The notes: a model not told the origin generated them from the sequence alone. Shown: positions 21,417 to 34,277, counted from the first letter of the stretch. The stretch: 64,000 bases of DNA from Albugo candida (GCA_905220665.1 CAJNAR010000152.1:1021269-1085268); one strand, 5' to 3'. A program made the numbers and translations.

Positions 21417-23890
21417 ATGGTTCAAGTCGACATATCGACACAACCCAGGGTGCTACCGTCCACTTGTAGTGACGTGGCAATCCTCATGAGTCACCCCGTA
21501 TTGGGTGATTGCATGATTGTTGATAAGTCGTCACCCCTATGTGATGACGTGGAAAGTACCCCCACCCCCAGTTTGACGGCACAGGGTAATACTGGTACTA
21601 CCGGTGTAGGATGTGGTACCGGTGGTACATGTGGTACTGTCGTTGCCTCGTCACAAGGTGACCCAAAGGAAACTGCAACTGCAAGTGTGGACGACATTAA
21701 ACGTCCCACTCTTGATGACATTATCAAGTCGCAGGAGTTCTTGCGTAAGGACCAGGCTAGACCTCGGGCGAAATTTCGCGTGGAGCTCCCAAAGCCGAAA
21801 GCCTCGGATATTGCGGCCATTCTGCAGCTATATGCTGATGGGGAGCATCCGGATTGGTCTGTTTTGTCTGCGAAACTGGAAGCAGCAAGACCTTTCCAAA
21901 TCCAGAAAGCAACCTCCCCCATGGTCTTGGAGACGGGTCAGTCCTTGACACGTACTTCAAATGGGAACATTTTATCCTCTCTGATGTGAGACGGCAATCC
22001 GGTCTTTGAAAGTTTACTAGAGAGCCTGTCAATCGCTTAGGTATCTAAAATGCCTGGGGAAAACATCAGGGTGATGGTCATCACGGCGGATGCCTGCCAA
22101 CAGTTGGAGTGTCAGCCGGTGACTATCGTTGGGGGAAGGTACATTTTTCGGGAGTTTGATACTCTGGAAAAAAAATACTACCTCGATGTCTTCGGCGTAG
22201 GCGTGGAGGAGGAGTGGGACCACATACTCCGCGCTCTTCAGCAACTCGGATGTCAAGTGGTGTATGACACCTTTCGCGAGACGGTTCCCACCAAGGAAGT
22301 GATGATGTCGACTTGGCGAGTTTACTTTGGTTGTTTGACGTGCCCCCAACAACTGGTTAGAGTTGGTAAAGTGGTTGAACAAATTGCTTAGGACAAACAA
22401 GTATACCCAGTAAGGGGAGAAAATGATCCTATTCCAACGGAACGACCACGTTTTGGTCAACGTGGTCCTTATTTCTTGGATTTGGGTGATACAGCAGCCA
22501 CGGGAGCACGGTAACAACAAACCAACAAGCAAAAGAAACAGCAAAAACAGAATCAATCTGCAACTCCGATTCACAGCAAACAAAAACAAAAACAGCAACA
22601 ACAAAAAACAACCGAACCAGCGGTACTTGTGGTGTAACCACAAGCGGTAGTGAATCCAGTTCCCAGTCAAGAATTGGAGACGAGGACAACTGAAGGAATC
22701 TCTCCACTCAAATCTCGTTGGAGCTCAACACTCCTCCCACTATCACACCACCCGAAGCATCAGCTTTGTTGCAACCCATTCCTCCCATCCTCCAACTGAC
22801 TAGTCAGTCATACTCACAACCGCGGGTGGAGAGGCATGGCGATGTATCCATGAAGTTGGCATGGATGAGTGGAAAACGTAACCCGGTGGAGCCGTTCAAA
22901 CAAATGGTCTCCAAAGCACCACCTGTTGCGCTTCCGAAGTTAGCGACAAGTAATTATTTTGCTTTGATCGCAACTATGGAGGTGGAGATCGAAGCAGTAA
23001 AAGCGGTTGCCAATCCGGTGAATGGGAATCGAGTTCAAATCATCCCCATGAAAGCATGGATGCCAAAGGAGGTAGCCACTTCGAAAGAGGCGGCACACTT
23101 TTATCAAAAACGGCATACAACAATCGAGAAATCGGAACGACCAACCCGAGTTGGTGAGATAGGGAAGATAATGGAAATCGATTCTAAAAGTGCCCTTCAC
23201 TCACTCCGACCGGACAAGCTAGTTCAAGCCGATGCCGCATCCATCACGTTAGAAAGCTAGTCCAGTTCTGCACAAATCCGGACAAAATCATCCGAGCGGC
23301 ACTTGATGATCCGATCACGATGAATGGTGTGCTACTAGCGTGCATGGAGTCGAATGATGAAGCGTTGGATGAATTGGCGCATCTGCTCATGGTAGATCGA
23401 GTTTTTGCAGCGTACATTCTCGGTGAAGATGTTACGTTTGCTACGCGATGGAGTCGCCACGTTGGTGACAAAGTTCCCTTCAAGCGGTCTGTTTTGTTCG
23501 AGAAAGTAATGTCGTGGTGGACGTCAGTGCCGGACATCGTTATCGGTTTGACTCGAGCAACGAACGCACTCGCGTTGTTGGAACTTTTATTCCTGTGTAC
23601 TGCTCCGACATTCTACACAAACGATCACTGGATCCAATATCTTATCGATGGACCAGTGATCTGGATTTCGGGTCACCATTTTCGTTTACTTCCACCCAAT
23701 GTGATCATATCCTTCTTCCGCTCCGACGTGGGCATAAAGTGTTGGTCTCAATGATTTGGAGGTAGATGGCGTGGACTCCTCGATGGTGACATCGCTGAGC
23801 TTTCCGTCAACCTCAGCAATTTCCCAGAGGAACACACAACACTTCACCTCTCACAGCAAGATGGTGAAACGAGTTAACTTCTGGTCCACT
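21417..23890 (+). pseudogene. LINE ORF1 (copy 2)
   Basis: ATG 21417 opens MVQVDISTQPRVLPSTCSDVA and runs 190 codons to a stop at 21987. Reading resumes in 22050-22391 (RVMVITADACQQLECQPVTIVGG... STWRVYFGCLTCPQQLVRVGKVVEQIA), 22718-23260 and 23320-23754. In copy 3 the same protein is in fewer pieces. Features are a low-complexity Gly/Thr N-terminus, a CxxCPQQ patch and a central Q/N/K-rich linker. I recognise no standard ORF1 fold. Confidence 0.7.
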
Positions 23891-23939
23891 TCAGCTTGAA
23901 TGCTTAGGGCACCTCGATTATTTCAACGTGGAACAATGT

Positions 23940-26900
23940 CTCAGCACTCACGGTGAATGTTAATGGAATTCGTAAAAATGTTCATCTTTTTATCGACCAG
24001 ATCCTATCACCACACTCCGTTTGTTGTGTTCAAGAAACCAAGTTTCACGATCGCAACCAACTGGACTCATTTCAGTTTTTATTATCCTCAAAAATGCAAC
24101 ACAAAATGTTTGTCAATGACCACAAGAGTGCTTTTCTCCATCCGACTCAAAACCGCAGTGGCGGCGTCATGACAATCCTTCGTTCAGACTTTCCCGGTTA
24201 CTCAACAGCTGAAGAACTCACCGATCGAAGCATTCGAAATCGTTATTTGGTTTTGCGTCTTATCATTCACGACGCACCGGTGTATATTCACAATGTATAT
24301 GCACCGGTCAAGGCCGAGGAACGAGTGGTTTTTTATGAGTTATTGCTTTCCAACACTTTCGAATCGACCGCAACACATATCGTTTTGGTGATCTCAACAC
24401 ACCACTCGATCCAGCTATCGATGCTTCGAGTGGAACAATTCGACACGAACCAAGTCGATTAGCGTGTTTGGAATGGCTTTCACAGTTGGGTGTGGTAGAC
24501 GCTTGGCGAATCCAACATCCGACTAAAAAAGTATTTACAAGACCATTACCGCGCAAGAATCGACTTGATTACATCTGCATGTCGGACGAGCTATTCAATA
24601 TGGTATACAAAACCTCTGAGTATTTTCCACGACATGCGGGAGATCATCTGGCACAAAGAGTAACTTTTGCAAATCCAACTCAATCTCCGGGTCGAGGATA
24701 TTGGAAATGTTCATTACGACTATTTGAATATCCTAAAGTTGTCGAAGCAATCAGATTGGAAGCGATTTTGGTGCTCGAACAGTTACGGACAACTTCGAAT
24801 CCCGGTAAAATGTGGGAAAGTTGGAAGACGAAAATTAAGAAACAGCTTCAAAGTATTTAAAAAAAATGGGTTGCAAAAGATATCCGACGTGATGTTGAGT
24901 CTAGCCAGCGTGTTTTGGAAGTCGCAGCAGCTCGATATCGCATCCAAGACACCAATGAGTCACGGTATTTTTACGAATCGAGCCTCCAACAATTTAGAAT
25001 TTCAGTCGAAAACAATGCGACATACAACCAAGATGAAAGTTTCGACCATCACGTGAAGCATATGGAGAACTCTTCAAAGCATTTTTTTCCCCCTCCGGAT
25101 AGTTCTTGTCGTCGCGTGCCGATCGAAAATGTTACAAAAAAATGTGGTACCGTGACATCGAACCCGAGGGAGATTATTGACGAATTCAGAGATCATTGGG
25201 GTGGCGTCATGGGCTCTGTTTATAGCTTTGAGACCGACTCATATGATCCAAGTGACAGAAAGCAAAAAAAGTTACTCGATTCGATTCAAGTTTCCCTTGC
25301 CTCAGCAGAGCAAGACCGTCTCTCTACTCCCCTTAAGTACGACCGAGATGGCGGAAGCGATCAAGCACATGCGGAGTAGTTCTTCTCCAGGTATGTTTGG
25401 ACTACCAGCAGCATTTTATCAGCTTGATCCGGAATCGTGTTCGAATATCAGCTGGAAAGAGGAAGTTTACTCTGATCACAAAGTCACTCAGCAATCACAT
25501 TTTTATACACGAAAGGATCAAGAGGTGATCCTGGCAACTATCGACCGATCGCACTACTTTGCGTCGATGTGAAAGTAATTTCAAAAGTGCTGGCGTATCG
25601 ATTGCAACGTTTTTTGCCAAAATTGATCCATCAAGATCAAAAAGCATTTGTGCGAGGAAACTCGATGCATCACCATATTCGACATCTCACCGACATCCAA
25701 GACTTGGTCACTCATCGTGGAGAGGAAGCTTATGCGACTTTTCTCGACTTTGAGAAAGCATATGATCTAGTCAATTGGACGTACATGTTTCGCGTTTTGG
25801 AAAAATTGGGCGTTGGAAAAAGTTTCATCGACTGGGTTCGTCTTTTGTACAATAAGACAAAGGCGCAGTTGATGATTAAAGGAAATATCACACCGTCCAT
25901 TACACCACAACGTGGAGTGAAACAAGGTGATCCTCTCTAAGCATTACTTTTTCTGATGACGATCGAACCTTTAAGAAATCTACTACGACAACATGAAGAA
26001 CATGGCATTTGGATTAATGGCACGACTGTCGCAACTGGATTATTTTTTGCGGACGATTCGACATTGCTTTCAGCGACACCAAATGGTGTTCTGACGCAAC
26101 TCGAACTCGTCCAAGTCTATTGCGATGGATCGGGTGCGAAACTCAACTTGAGTAAATCATCTTTGCTCTCGTTGAATCGGACCAAGCCATATCCACGTGT
26201 TCCCAGTTTGACCATAATGGCTCCGGAGGATTCAGTCAAGTATTTGAGTATTTTGTTCGGCCAGAAACCAACTCATTCGATGGTTATTTCAACTCTCGAC
26301 AAGCGTTTTTACGATGGGTTTGGTGTATGGTTTCGACGAGCAAGAACTGTTCGTGGCCGACTACTGGTTGCGCAGACGATGCTTTTATCACGTTTGTGGC
26401 ATAACACGATGCACGTGGACATACCAGCAATGACTAGTAGACAGTGGCAATCGATGTTAAATCGATTTGTGCTTGGTCGGAAACACAAAAAAGATTTAAA
26501 CATGTTCACCTACTCAGCAAAGAATTTTTATATCTTCGCAGACAAGATGGTGGACTACAAGTTCCATTTTTGGTGGGACGACTAAAGCTACAACGTATTC
26601 AATTCCTTCAGCAGTTCGCATCCGATGCGTCAACAAGTATTCCTGCGAATTGGACAACTGCTTCGACGGAATTATTACAACTCATCCAACCTTCCTCTGG
26701 ACCACACAAGCCGATGAATATATTCACCATCCCACCACATCGACATGGGAAAATGGTTCAATAGAAGAGCATATCGTCATGGTGGAAACACGCATTTAGA
26801 ATGTGGCATCAGATGGATTGGAGCATTTCAATATCAGATTCAAATGTTTCAGAACGCCGTCAGTACTACATGGAACAACCGATGTGGTTTCACTGCGACC

Positions 26901-28190
26901 AAAAGTTACATTACGAAGCTGCTACTCCTCATCCGAGTACGCAGAACGTTTGGTACAATCTTGGCATGGTGGATGAACCACATCGAACATTTCGGAAATC
27001 GTTCGCTACGCTTTTCGAGATTCGAAGTCTGCAAGACATTTTTCGTGAAAACGACACATGGCCACCGAAGGAAGCTTTTGTCGACATGTATTACAACGAC
27101 GAAGAGCTGAACGCATCGGATATGTCTGAAGAAAAGTTGCTGAGTCGACTTTACAATGAAGTCACTCAGATTCTCCAGCGTATCCACTCGACGATTGGTA
27201 TCATCACTTGGATCATACCAGCCACAAGTGGCAGATCATTTTATGTAGGAGTAAAAAGCACAGAAAGGTAACAGTATTCTCCATCTGTTTCACGCTCACA
27301 ATATCGTACAGAAACCTCCCGAACCAACCAAGAGTCATCCGATGTCGACACATTGGTCATCACGGGAGAGATCGGATGAATTGGATCCAGAACGAGTTCG
27401 AACTGTTATGGCTACATCACGACAACTTCGGCAACGTGTATTACCAACTTTCGAGGATTTACAGTTTCGTCTAGCCTTTCGGATGTTGCCAGTTCGATCT
27501 CGTTTCTGGTTCTTGAAGGATATTCAGCCCGACAATATATTGTGCACGTAGCCTTCGTGCGGGGCAGCGGAATCCGATCAACATCTCTTTTTAGAGCGCG
27601 ATCACACGGCACAGTTATGGAGGGAGTTACTCCCTAGTTGGGATCAGTTTTTTTCTTCCCGAGCACGTTGGACGCATATTGCATGTGCAATCGTATCAAC
27701 ACTACGGTCGGATTTGCAAGAATACTTAGATATTATATCAGAGTTATGGCTTGCATCGCAAGCGGTGACACTGCACTTCGTCAGGACCGATCGGAATCGT
27801 CGTTAGTTCGATCAGCGATCAGCAACTCCGACAATTCCAGCACTTTCCGTCATTCACACCACGTTTAGTGCGCACGTTCGGTACTTACGAAGACAGTGTT
27901 ACGACCAAGAGGAACGCATTCGGCTTGCAAAGGTGCTGGAGCAACTCTCAACGCAAGGATCATTTGGTGGATTTTTCAGAAGTCGAAGATCATTGTTACG
28001 GGTCCGGCACAGGCGAGCGGGAAGGCAAGTGCAACTCGGATCCTAGTCATAGTTGGCTGGTTATGCTCACAGTGGTGTGGTGCACACCATTTTTTGCAAA
28101 CCACGGTACTTTTGGACCATTTTTACCACCACACATTTTTACAACTTTACAACTTTACAGCATTTACAAGCTGGACACAGTCTCGTATTA
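23940..28190 (+). pseudogene. LINE ORF2: endonuclease, reverse transcriptase, C-terminal domain (copy 2)
   Basis: The endonuclease opens near 23950 (LTVNVNGIRKNVHLF, CVQETKFHD). Further endonuclease text lies at 24468-24660 (RKNRLDYICMSDELF, HAGDHLAQRV). RT runs about 25370-26500: LIHQDQKAFVRG, ATFLDFEKAYDLVNWTYMF, GVKQGDPL then a stop at 25938, and FFADDSTLL with the catalytic DD at 26052-26057. The C-terminal part extends to about 28190 with the zinc-like patch near 27545. At least eight stops or shifts make it inactive. Confidence 0.85.
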
Positions 28191-28358
28191 AGGATGCTGA
28201 GGCTACTACGCTACGAGATTATTAACGAGAAGACATATTATCATCTCTCACAGGTATTTCACGAAACGTTTTATATGTGTATATATGTTATTTAAGATAG
28301 CCTAGGCAACTAGAGAAGTCAGTTAGTCTAATTCTACTAATATAGTCACCTTCAACTG

Positions 28359-28371
28359 AACTCGGCGTCCA
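28359..28371 (+). repeat. Right target-site duplication of LINE copy 2
   Basis: AACTCGGCGTCCA, partner of 21313-21325. Gypsy B coding sequence resumes here. Confidence 0.85.
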
Positions 28372-29200
28372 ACACAGAGATATTTGGTGGAACCAGCTAG
28401 GATACGATCCGCTGCAACGGTTGAGCCCTTCTTGGTGAAGTTCCAGGTCGACGCTAACCTGTAACTGTCAAAGCCAGGCCGTATCCGAAGCAACAAAGTG
28501 CAAATTGGAGAGGAATTTGTCTACAAGATTCGCCAATTCTACGAAATTACTGCGCAGTATGGATTGAAGCTAAGTGTCACGAAAAGTCTACTCTTATGCC
28601 GTGAGGTACTGAAGTGCGGCAAGATCTTGAGTGAAACAGGGATACGACATGATCCCACTCGACTTGGCGCATTGACGTCCCTTCCGGCTCCCAGTAATGC
28701 AGCTGATCTGCAACGTCTACTGTGTACCGGCAACTGGCTACGTGATTTGGTCACAGACTTCTCTCGCACTGCAGCACCGCTCTACTACAGACTCGGCGCT
28801 GTAGTTACGAAAACGAGTCGCACTAAAGGTATTGCAGCCGGTATCTCATTGGCTTGTACATCTGATGAACTTGACGCATACAATGCTTTCCTTGTTGCAC
28901 TCCTTCAGTCAGCCCAGCTTTCGTTCCCACAAGATCAGTCAACCTTCTGTTTGTTTACCGACGCCTCCAACTGTGGATGGGCTCTTATTGCGACGAAAGT
29001 TCGTATGTACCAGGACGACGACCCAGTTGAAAAACAAGCCCATGAGTTGCTGGCATGTATGGGTGGTATTTTCCGTGGATCACAGATTAACTGGTCAGTC
29101 ACGGAAAAGGAAGGTTACCGATCATCAAAGCGTGTTTTCAACTCGAGTTCCTGCTGGCTCGATCTCGTGGATTTCGCGTATTTTGCGATCACGCAAACTT
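28372..29200 (+). pseudogene. Gypsy B RT thumb and RNase H, palm deleted
   Basis: The frame reads TVEPFLVKFQVDANL, a stop, LSKPGRIRSNK, and then directly VQIGEEFVYKIRQFYEITAQ. The first part is the start of a Gypsy RT and the second lies after its catalytic YxDD, so the palm is missing. The thumb follows (HDPTRLGALTSLPAPSNAADLQRLL). RNase H is recognisable at 28950-29115 (FCLFTDASNCGWALIA, HELLACMGGIF, WSVTEKEGY). A shift ends it near 29200. Confidence 0.75.
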
Positions 29201-29229
29201 GATTTAAATCTTCTCACCGGCTCAGTCCG

Positions 29230-30340
29230 TTAAGTGTCACGTCCGTGAAAGCTTCAGCGCTGGGCTCTCCATCTAGTACCCTACCTATATGAGATTGAAC
29301 ATCTCAGGGGTGAGCGTAATGTTTTCGACGACATTGTTCCTCGTTGGATTGCCTCATCCCAGCCTGTGAAAGCCACCGCCTATGATACGCGGTTGCGTAG
29401 TGACGCACAGCTCTCACCACTCCGCCCGCTCCAAACACCGGGTTTTGCCGAACCGTCGGTCGAGGAGATCGTCACGCATCAGCAGCGCTCATCAAGCCAC
29501 GCTGGTCCCCTTCCTACAGATGGATCGCCCAACTTAGTAGCAGGGAAGGTATGGCTACCTCCGGACGCAGATCACTTCATCATGCGCGCGTTTATAATGG
29601 CGCACTGTTGTGTGCGCGGACACGGCGGCGTTCATGTAATAGTCAACAATATCAAGGGAGATTTCATTGTTGACAACCTTCGGCGCAAGGTGCAAGCATT
29701 CGTGAAAGAGTGTTAGCTTTGTCGACATATCAAAGGTCTGTGGATTTTGAATCGAGATTGTTCTATATATGATGTCGCGACCAAACGCAATGAAACCCTT
29801 CTGATAGACTATCTCTATCTTGGCACTATAGCATCTCAGGTGCTAAATATTGTCTAGTGCTTACGGATGCGTTCCAACCACTTCTTTGAGTTGATTGCCT
29901 CCGACACTGCAAGTGCGCGGGTCGCAGCTGACGCAATTATCAGTTGGTACAAGCGCTTTGGTTTGCCAATTTCCCTTATGACCGACAATGAGAAGCTTTT
30001 CGTAACCAAGTCATTGCTACTTTGACTGCTAAACTCGGTATGGCGCACAAGATATCACCAGTCTGCGCGCCTTGGCTTGATGGAGCTGTCGAGTGCGTGA
30101 ACCGTGACGTTTTACAGGTAGCACGTGCGACGTTACTCGAAGCCCTGCTCGATGTGCAGAAACGAGACACTATACTTCCGACGATTAGGTCCTTCGTCAA
30201 CCTTTTCTCCGTCGAGAGCCTGGGTAACAAGTGCCTGATGGAGGTCTTCACTGGTCTCCCACCGCCGCCTTCGCTGGGCTCTTTTATCGCGCCCGATGGA
30301 GACAGCACCATCGCTATCACGGTTAACACTGACTAGGTAG
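29230..30340 (+). pseudogene. Gypsy B integrase
   Basis: A zinc-binding H-H-C-C module is at 29605-29725 (AHCCVRGHGG, IVDNLRRKVQAFVKECxLC). The catalytic core follows: LLIDYLYLGT near 29800 (first D), FGLPISLMTDNEKLF near 29965 (second D) and CAPWLDGAVECVNRDV near 30070 (E). Stops at 29716 and 29857 and a frameshift near 30003 break it. It would insert the element's DNA copy into the genome. Confidence 0.75.
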
Positions 30341-30378
30341 CGCATCAGTTAAACCAACTTACGATTCGTCTACAACAG

Positions 30379-30590
30379 ATGCCTAAGTTTTTGGAATCAA
30401 GCAAGTGTGACCGTCATCAAGCTGCTCGCGATGCATCATCCAGTGCTGTTGCCAACTTTGACGTGGGCGATTTCGTATTGTGGTCGCGCTTGGACCCTCG
30501 TTTGTCGGGTTCCAAGCTTATGGTTAGTTGGTTCGGCCCCTTTGTAGTCACTGGAATCAAGGAGCATTGCTTAAAAGTTGACAATTGATC
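30379..30590 (+). pseudogene. Gypsy B integrase C-terminal tail
   Basis: The frame contains NFDVGDFVLWSRLDPRLSGSKL followed by SWFGPFVVTGIKEHCLKV. This matches the integrase C-terminal pattern of Gypsy elements (F-x-x-G-D-x-V then W-x-G-P-F-x-V). No clear chromodomain follows. Confidence 0.65.
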
Positions 30591-30917
30591 AGTAAGTGCA
30601 TGGACTAAGACTTGAACTTTATTCAGAAACTGCACTCGAAGTCACAGAGGAACTACGTGAACACATATCTACGCAGCTTCTTGTTCGTGAGAGACTTGCA
30701 ATATACACTACAATATTCCGGCTTCTGCAGGGGAGCTTAAGGTCGCCAGGGTTAGGCTTAAAGATGCTGAGGCTTCGTGGAAGCCGTTTTCCCCAGCATA
30801 AATGCGGATGCTCCCGACCTGGTGTCTACATTCTTGTACGCACATCCATCGTCGCCCAATGTCATTCGACTCCAGCATGAGCTCCAATAATGTTCGCCTT
30901 CGGAAATGGGTTTGTTG

Positions 30918-31110
30918 TTAGTTAGTAGGGCTTACATTCCTTAAACCCCTGCTCCGGTAGTTACGAAATACCCACCCCTCAGGCGCCGATAGTTACTAAT
31001 GAGCTTAGTCTAGAAGGCACACAGGGGCGCCCAGATCGTAGCGTGTGTATCAACTTCATGAATTCACTTCTCACTTGCCTTCAAGTGCACGGGTCCACTA
31101 CACGGCGTCT
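30918..31110 (+). repeat. 3' LTR of Gypsy B
   Basis: Counterpart of 19563-19750 (see that entry). The two LTRs have diverged clearly, so the element is old. Confidence 0.6.
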
Positions 31111-32779
31111 AAGGCGTTGCTAGTACCGAAATCTTAAGACCAAATAAAAACCGCCTCAATTTAAGGCCTGGGTCTAGCTATCAAATTTCTTAGAACGGGA
31201 GTGGCATAAAACCACGGCAAATGCTAGCTGGAACAAGAAAAGCCGTGATTAGGAAATTTTTTGGCTAGCAAGGCTGACGAAAGTAAAAAATGGTGTGCTC
31301 GTCAAATCAAGATCACAAAAACCAATACGGTGATGATCCGTTGTTTTTATTCCTCCAACCATACACCAAGGATGAGCTGACTGCACGCAGTTGACAGCCT
31401 GTTGTGTTTTGCGCGCTTCACAAGGCCTGACATCATTTTGCTCTGTTCAGGTAAACGAGCACGAAGTTAGAGATGCGAACCACCAGAAACCTGGAAGGAA
31501 ATTTCATTTGCAAGTTGGAGTGACTCCTACGTTGCTAACATTAAGACAGGCAGAAACTCCGTCATTCGAGAGATAATTACATCGATTAGACCAGCAGTGC
31601 GGTGTCTTTACAAGAAGCAAAATGGCGTGTCACTTTCCAAAATGCAAGCTCATTTTATTCTCAGCCTCTCATATGAACGCGAGTTGCTAGGTATGGGAGA
31701 AACCCTCCGATAGGTCCGACGAAAGGTGATGGAGCCAATGCAGATGGTTACAGGTAATCGAAAGTTATCTGGAACCTTGAGTTGGAAGACAGGATCTCCA
31801 CCGCCACGCACGTCGACGTGGGGTGAGCTTATATATGCGAAACTAAAAACAGACATCTGAAACCGGAGTATGTCGATTCGGGCCAATGATGGTCGCCCTG
31901 TTCATCAGGGCGTTGACGGCGTCAAGAATAAGGATTTGAGATGGCTGTTTGCACTGAAGTAAGTGACGATCGAGTAGATGTATCAGCCTTCCATTAACAT
32001 CTTGGCTCCTCGCGTCGTCTTCCAACATCTTCAGTCCTCCGCAGCATTCAGATGCGACTATATCCACAAGGTAGAGTTTTTCCCATTTCACCACCTGGGC
32101 TTCATCATGTTCTATGACCCTGTTTAAGAACGGTATGGCTACGTGAGCTGCATTTTTGTGGCAGCGGCGATAGCACGCTTAAGGCTCCTTTGCATCACGT
32201 GGTGCATGAATCCGGCTAGACTAGGGACAATAATCTCGACCATGCACTCGATAGAGAAACCACACCGCTTATTCTCTGTTACCTGAAGTTTCATTCGTTA
32301 CACTTGCTCCATATTTATAGTCTAAGTTGATATGGTATAAACGGATTTAGATGATTATAGCAGGATTTGTGCTTGTACTTCAGTATGGATTGACGGAAGA
32401 CGATTGAATTAGTATCTATGGTGAGAAAAGCCATGACCGTCTTCACATCTTCTGGTAATGGCGATCACACGCTCGATTGCTAAATGTTTGGGATGTCATC
32501 ATGCACATTTTCGTCTTCATGGAACTAAGTGTCTTACCGATTTTCGAAGATCTTCAGATGTGAGGAAGATAATCGTTATTCCGATGATGCACAAGGAAGG
32601 AAGGCTATGTCAGCAGACCAAACTCTGAACGTATCAGGTACTCACTCACAAACTAAGGTAAAATGTGCAACTAAAAGTACACACAAGTCGGCACAACAAA
32701 TACTTTTATCTTTCAACAACTTACGGTGTACGCTCCATGACTGTAGTTGAACTACTTAAATTAATCTCCGCAAATTATT
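31111..32779. other. No gene recognised; weak minus-strand frames
   Basis: The frames at 32094-31843 (HLLQCKQPSQILILDAVNALMNRA) and 31886-31650 look protein-like but match nothing I can name. They could be exon relics of the host-like fragment at 32780-33060. No transposon landmark is visible. Confidence 0.3.
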
Positions 32780-33060
32780 TTAGTTGCTGGCAGTATTGGC
32801 CGTTGTCCATTTACGGATGGGTAACCTATTTTTGCGTTTCTGGATTTCACGAACCATAAGCTCTTCCATAAGCTGCACGGGAGATGTGATGACCGTGTGT
32901 TCAGTTGCTTTTGCGTCGATAGCGAGAGCTAATACATTGCCATACATCTCCATTGGTGATGAGGCAAAAGCGAGCACCGGAATATTGCCCCCGTCCTTCA
33001 GAAATCCACCACAAGAACATTTTGCTTCTCCACGTTTAAACACTGCAACTCTTATGGGGG
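32780..33060 (-). pseudogene. Host-like protein C-terminus, unidentified, possibly truncated
   Basis: The minus strand reads TLSGGSLQETPIRVAVFKRG, EAKCSCGGFLKDGGNIPVLA, FASSPMEMYGNVLALAIDAK, ATEHTVITSPVQLMEELMVR, then EIQKRKNRLP and a stop at 32780. Composition and codon flow look like a real protein rather than a transposon. Upstream is a stop, then retroelement sequence, so the N-terminus is missing or lies in unrecognised exons. I cannot assign a family. It could be an exon of a functional gene. Confidence 0.4.
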
Positions 33061-33099
33061 TCTCTTGAAGAGAACCACCAGAAAGTGTTGAACAATCTC

Positions 33100-34270
33100 A
33101 TCTGATACTGCCGAATTCCACAACCCCCTACACAATTTTATTAGCATGCTGTAACCCTTTTACAATATCGTGAGGGCCGCCTCGAGCAGGTTGAAATAAG
33201 TATTAAACTTGTAGTTTTGGTCGAAGAGAAGCACAAATATAATTGCTATGATTGATACTGATCGTTCTTTGCCACTAATATAAAGAAATATTCTGCTTAT
33301 TCGCCATAGTCTTCTGCAGAGAAGTGTGTTTGGTCATCAATCATCGCTGTATTGAAGCGACAATAGTGTTGTGCATGGTAGTAGGAACGACTGAGTTGTT
33401 GTATCAAGTTGGTGTGGACAGCACATCATCTACATAAAGCATGCTCTTGCCGCTCAACGGAACGAAATACTGCATTAGATACATCGTATAAAATCCATGA
33501 TTAGCTTTTTTTGGCACATCAGTTCCAGGAGATATGAAGTATACATAAACACAGCTGTATGATCGGATTCTAGAAGATTGCTGTGCAAATTTGTTCGCTA
33601 GTGTCGTCCATCGGTCTCCCACTTCGACATGACTAAAAAATGATCTTTACCAGAGCGATCAAACCATTTTTATTGCAATGTTCGCTTTCAGTAACGCATA
33701 TACTTCCTCAATTTGTCATTCTGCAGTTCCCTGTCAACACGACACTACCCTGATGCTGTCGTACGCTATTGATTCTATCGATTAATTACGTGTGTCACGT
33801 TGAAATCTTCCGGAGCTATATACATAACATACGTTTGAGATCAGTGCTGGCGTTTACTTAATGCCTGACTGAAGCCTCTTAATATCAGAATGTTGTTCTG
33901 TATGCTCACCCTATTTATATACATTATACAAAGAAGAGATAACCTGCGTTGCGTTGCCTCCAGCACAGCGGTCAGTTGTCGCCCAGTTCTGTTGTCTTAT
34001 TGTGAGCAAAAAGTGGACAGGTCATTACCTTGATCGCGTCGTCGTTCGAGCTATGTGCACAAAAAGGATCGTTTTTGCATAGGCGAAAAAAGCTAATTGT
34101 ATTAGTACGAATGAAGCCCATGACGACGTATTGCTTGAGGCAAACATGACATATGATAAAATGCTGGAAATAAATTTTTTCGAAGCAATTCAGCACTCGT
34201 CTCCCGTCGTGATAGTGGATACCTTTCTCTTCCATTGTAGAAAGTTGGGCAGCAAATTTATTGATGTTTA
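33100..34270. other. Mostly unassigned; contains a Copia RT remnant
   Basis: Apart from the Copia fragment at 33400-33622, nothing is recognised. 33640-34270 is the spacer downstream of the SNF2 gene. Confidence 0.35.
33400..33622 (-). pseudogene. Copia RT fragment with YVDD box
   Basis: The minus strand reads W-TTLANKFAQQSSRIRSYSCV, then FVPLSGKSMLYVDDVLSTPT. This is the RT segment around the catalytic Y-V-D-D of Copia elements. It is isolated, with no flanking Copia domains. Confidence 0.6.
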
Positions 34271-34277
34271 TTCCACA

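Larger units (their letters stand above)
21326..28358 (+). mobile_element. LINE copy 2, full length, inactivated
   Basis: It is about 7.0 kb between target duplications. The 5' leader (21326-21416) is followed by ORF1 (from ATG 21417), then ORF2 with an APE-type endonuclease, RT and a C-terminal domain, then a 3' UTR ending TTCAACTG with no poly(A). The same structure occurs on the minus strand at 57408-50441. RT wording (LDFEKAYD-VNW, GVKQGDPL, FADD) suits the L1/Tx1 side of the LINE tree; the exact clade is an inference. Confidence 0.85.
19563..31110 (+). mobile_element. Gypsy-like LTR retrotransposon B, split by a full-length LINE
   Basis: Related LTRs bound it at 19563-19750 and 30918-31110. 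Between them, in plus-strand order, are gag (19790-20830), aspartic protease (20840-21135), an interrupting LINE (21326-28358), RT thumb and RNase H (28372-29200), a zinc-binding integrase (29366-30340) and a C-terminal integrase tail (30440-30588). The LINE is flanked by a 13-bp duplication of Gypsy sequence, so the Gypsy element was there first. The Gypsy part totals about 4.5 kb and lacks the RT palm. Confidence 0.8.
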
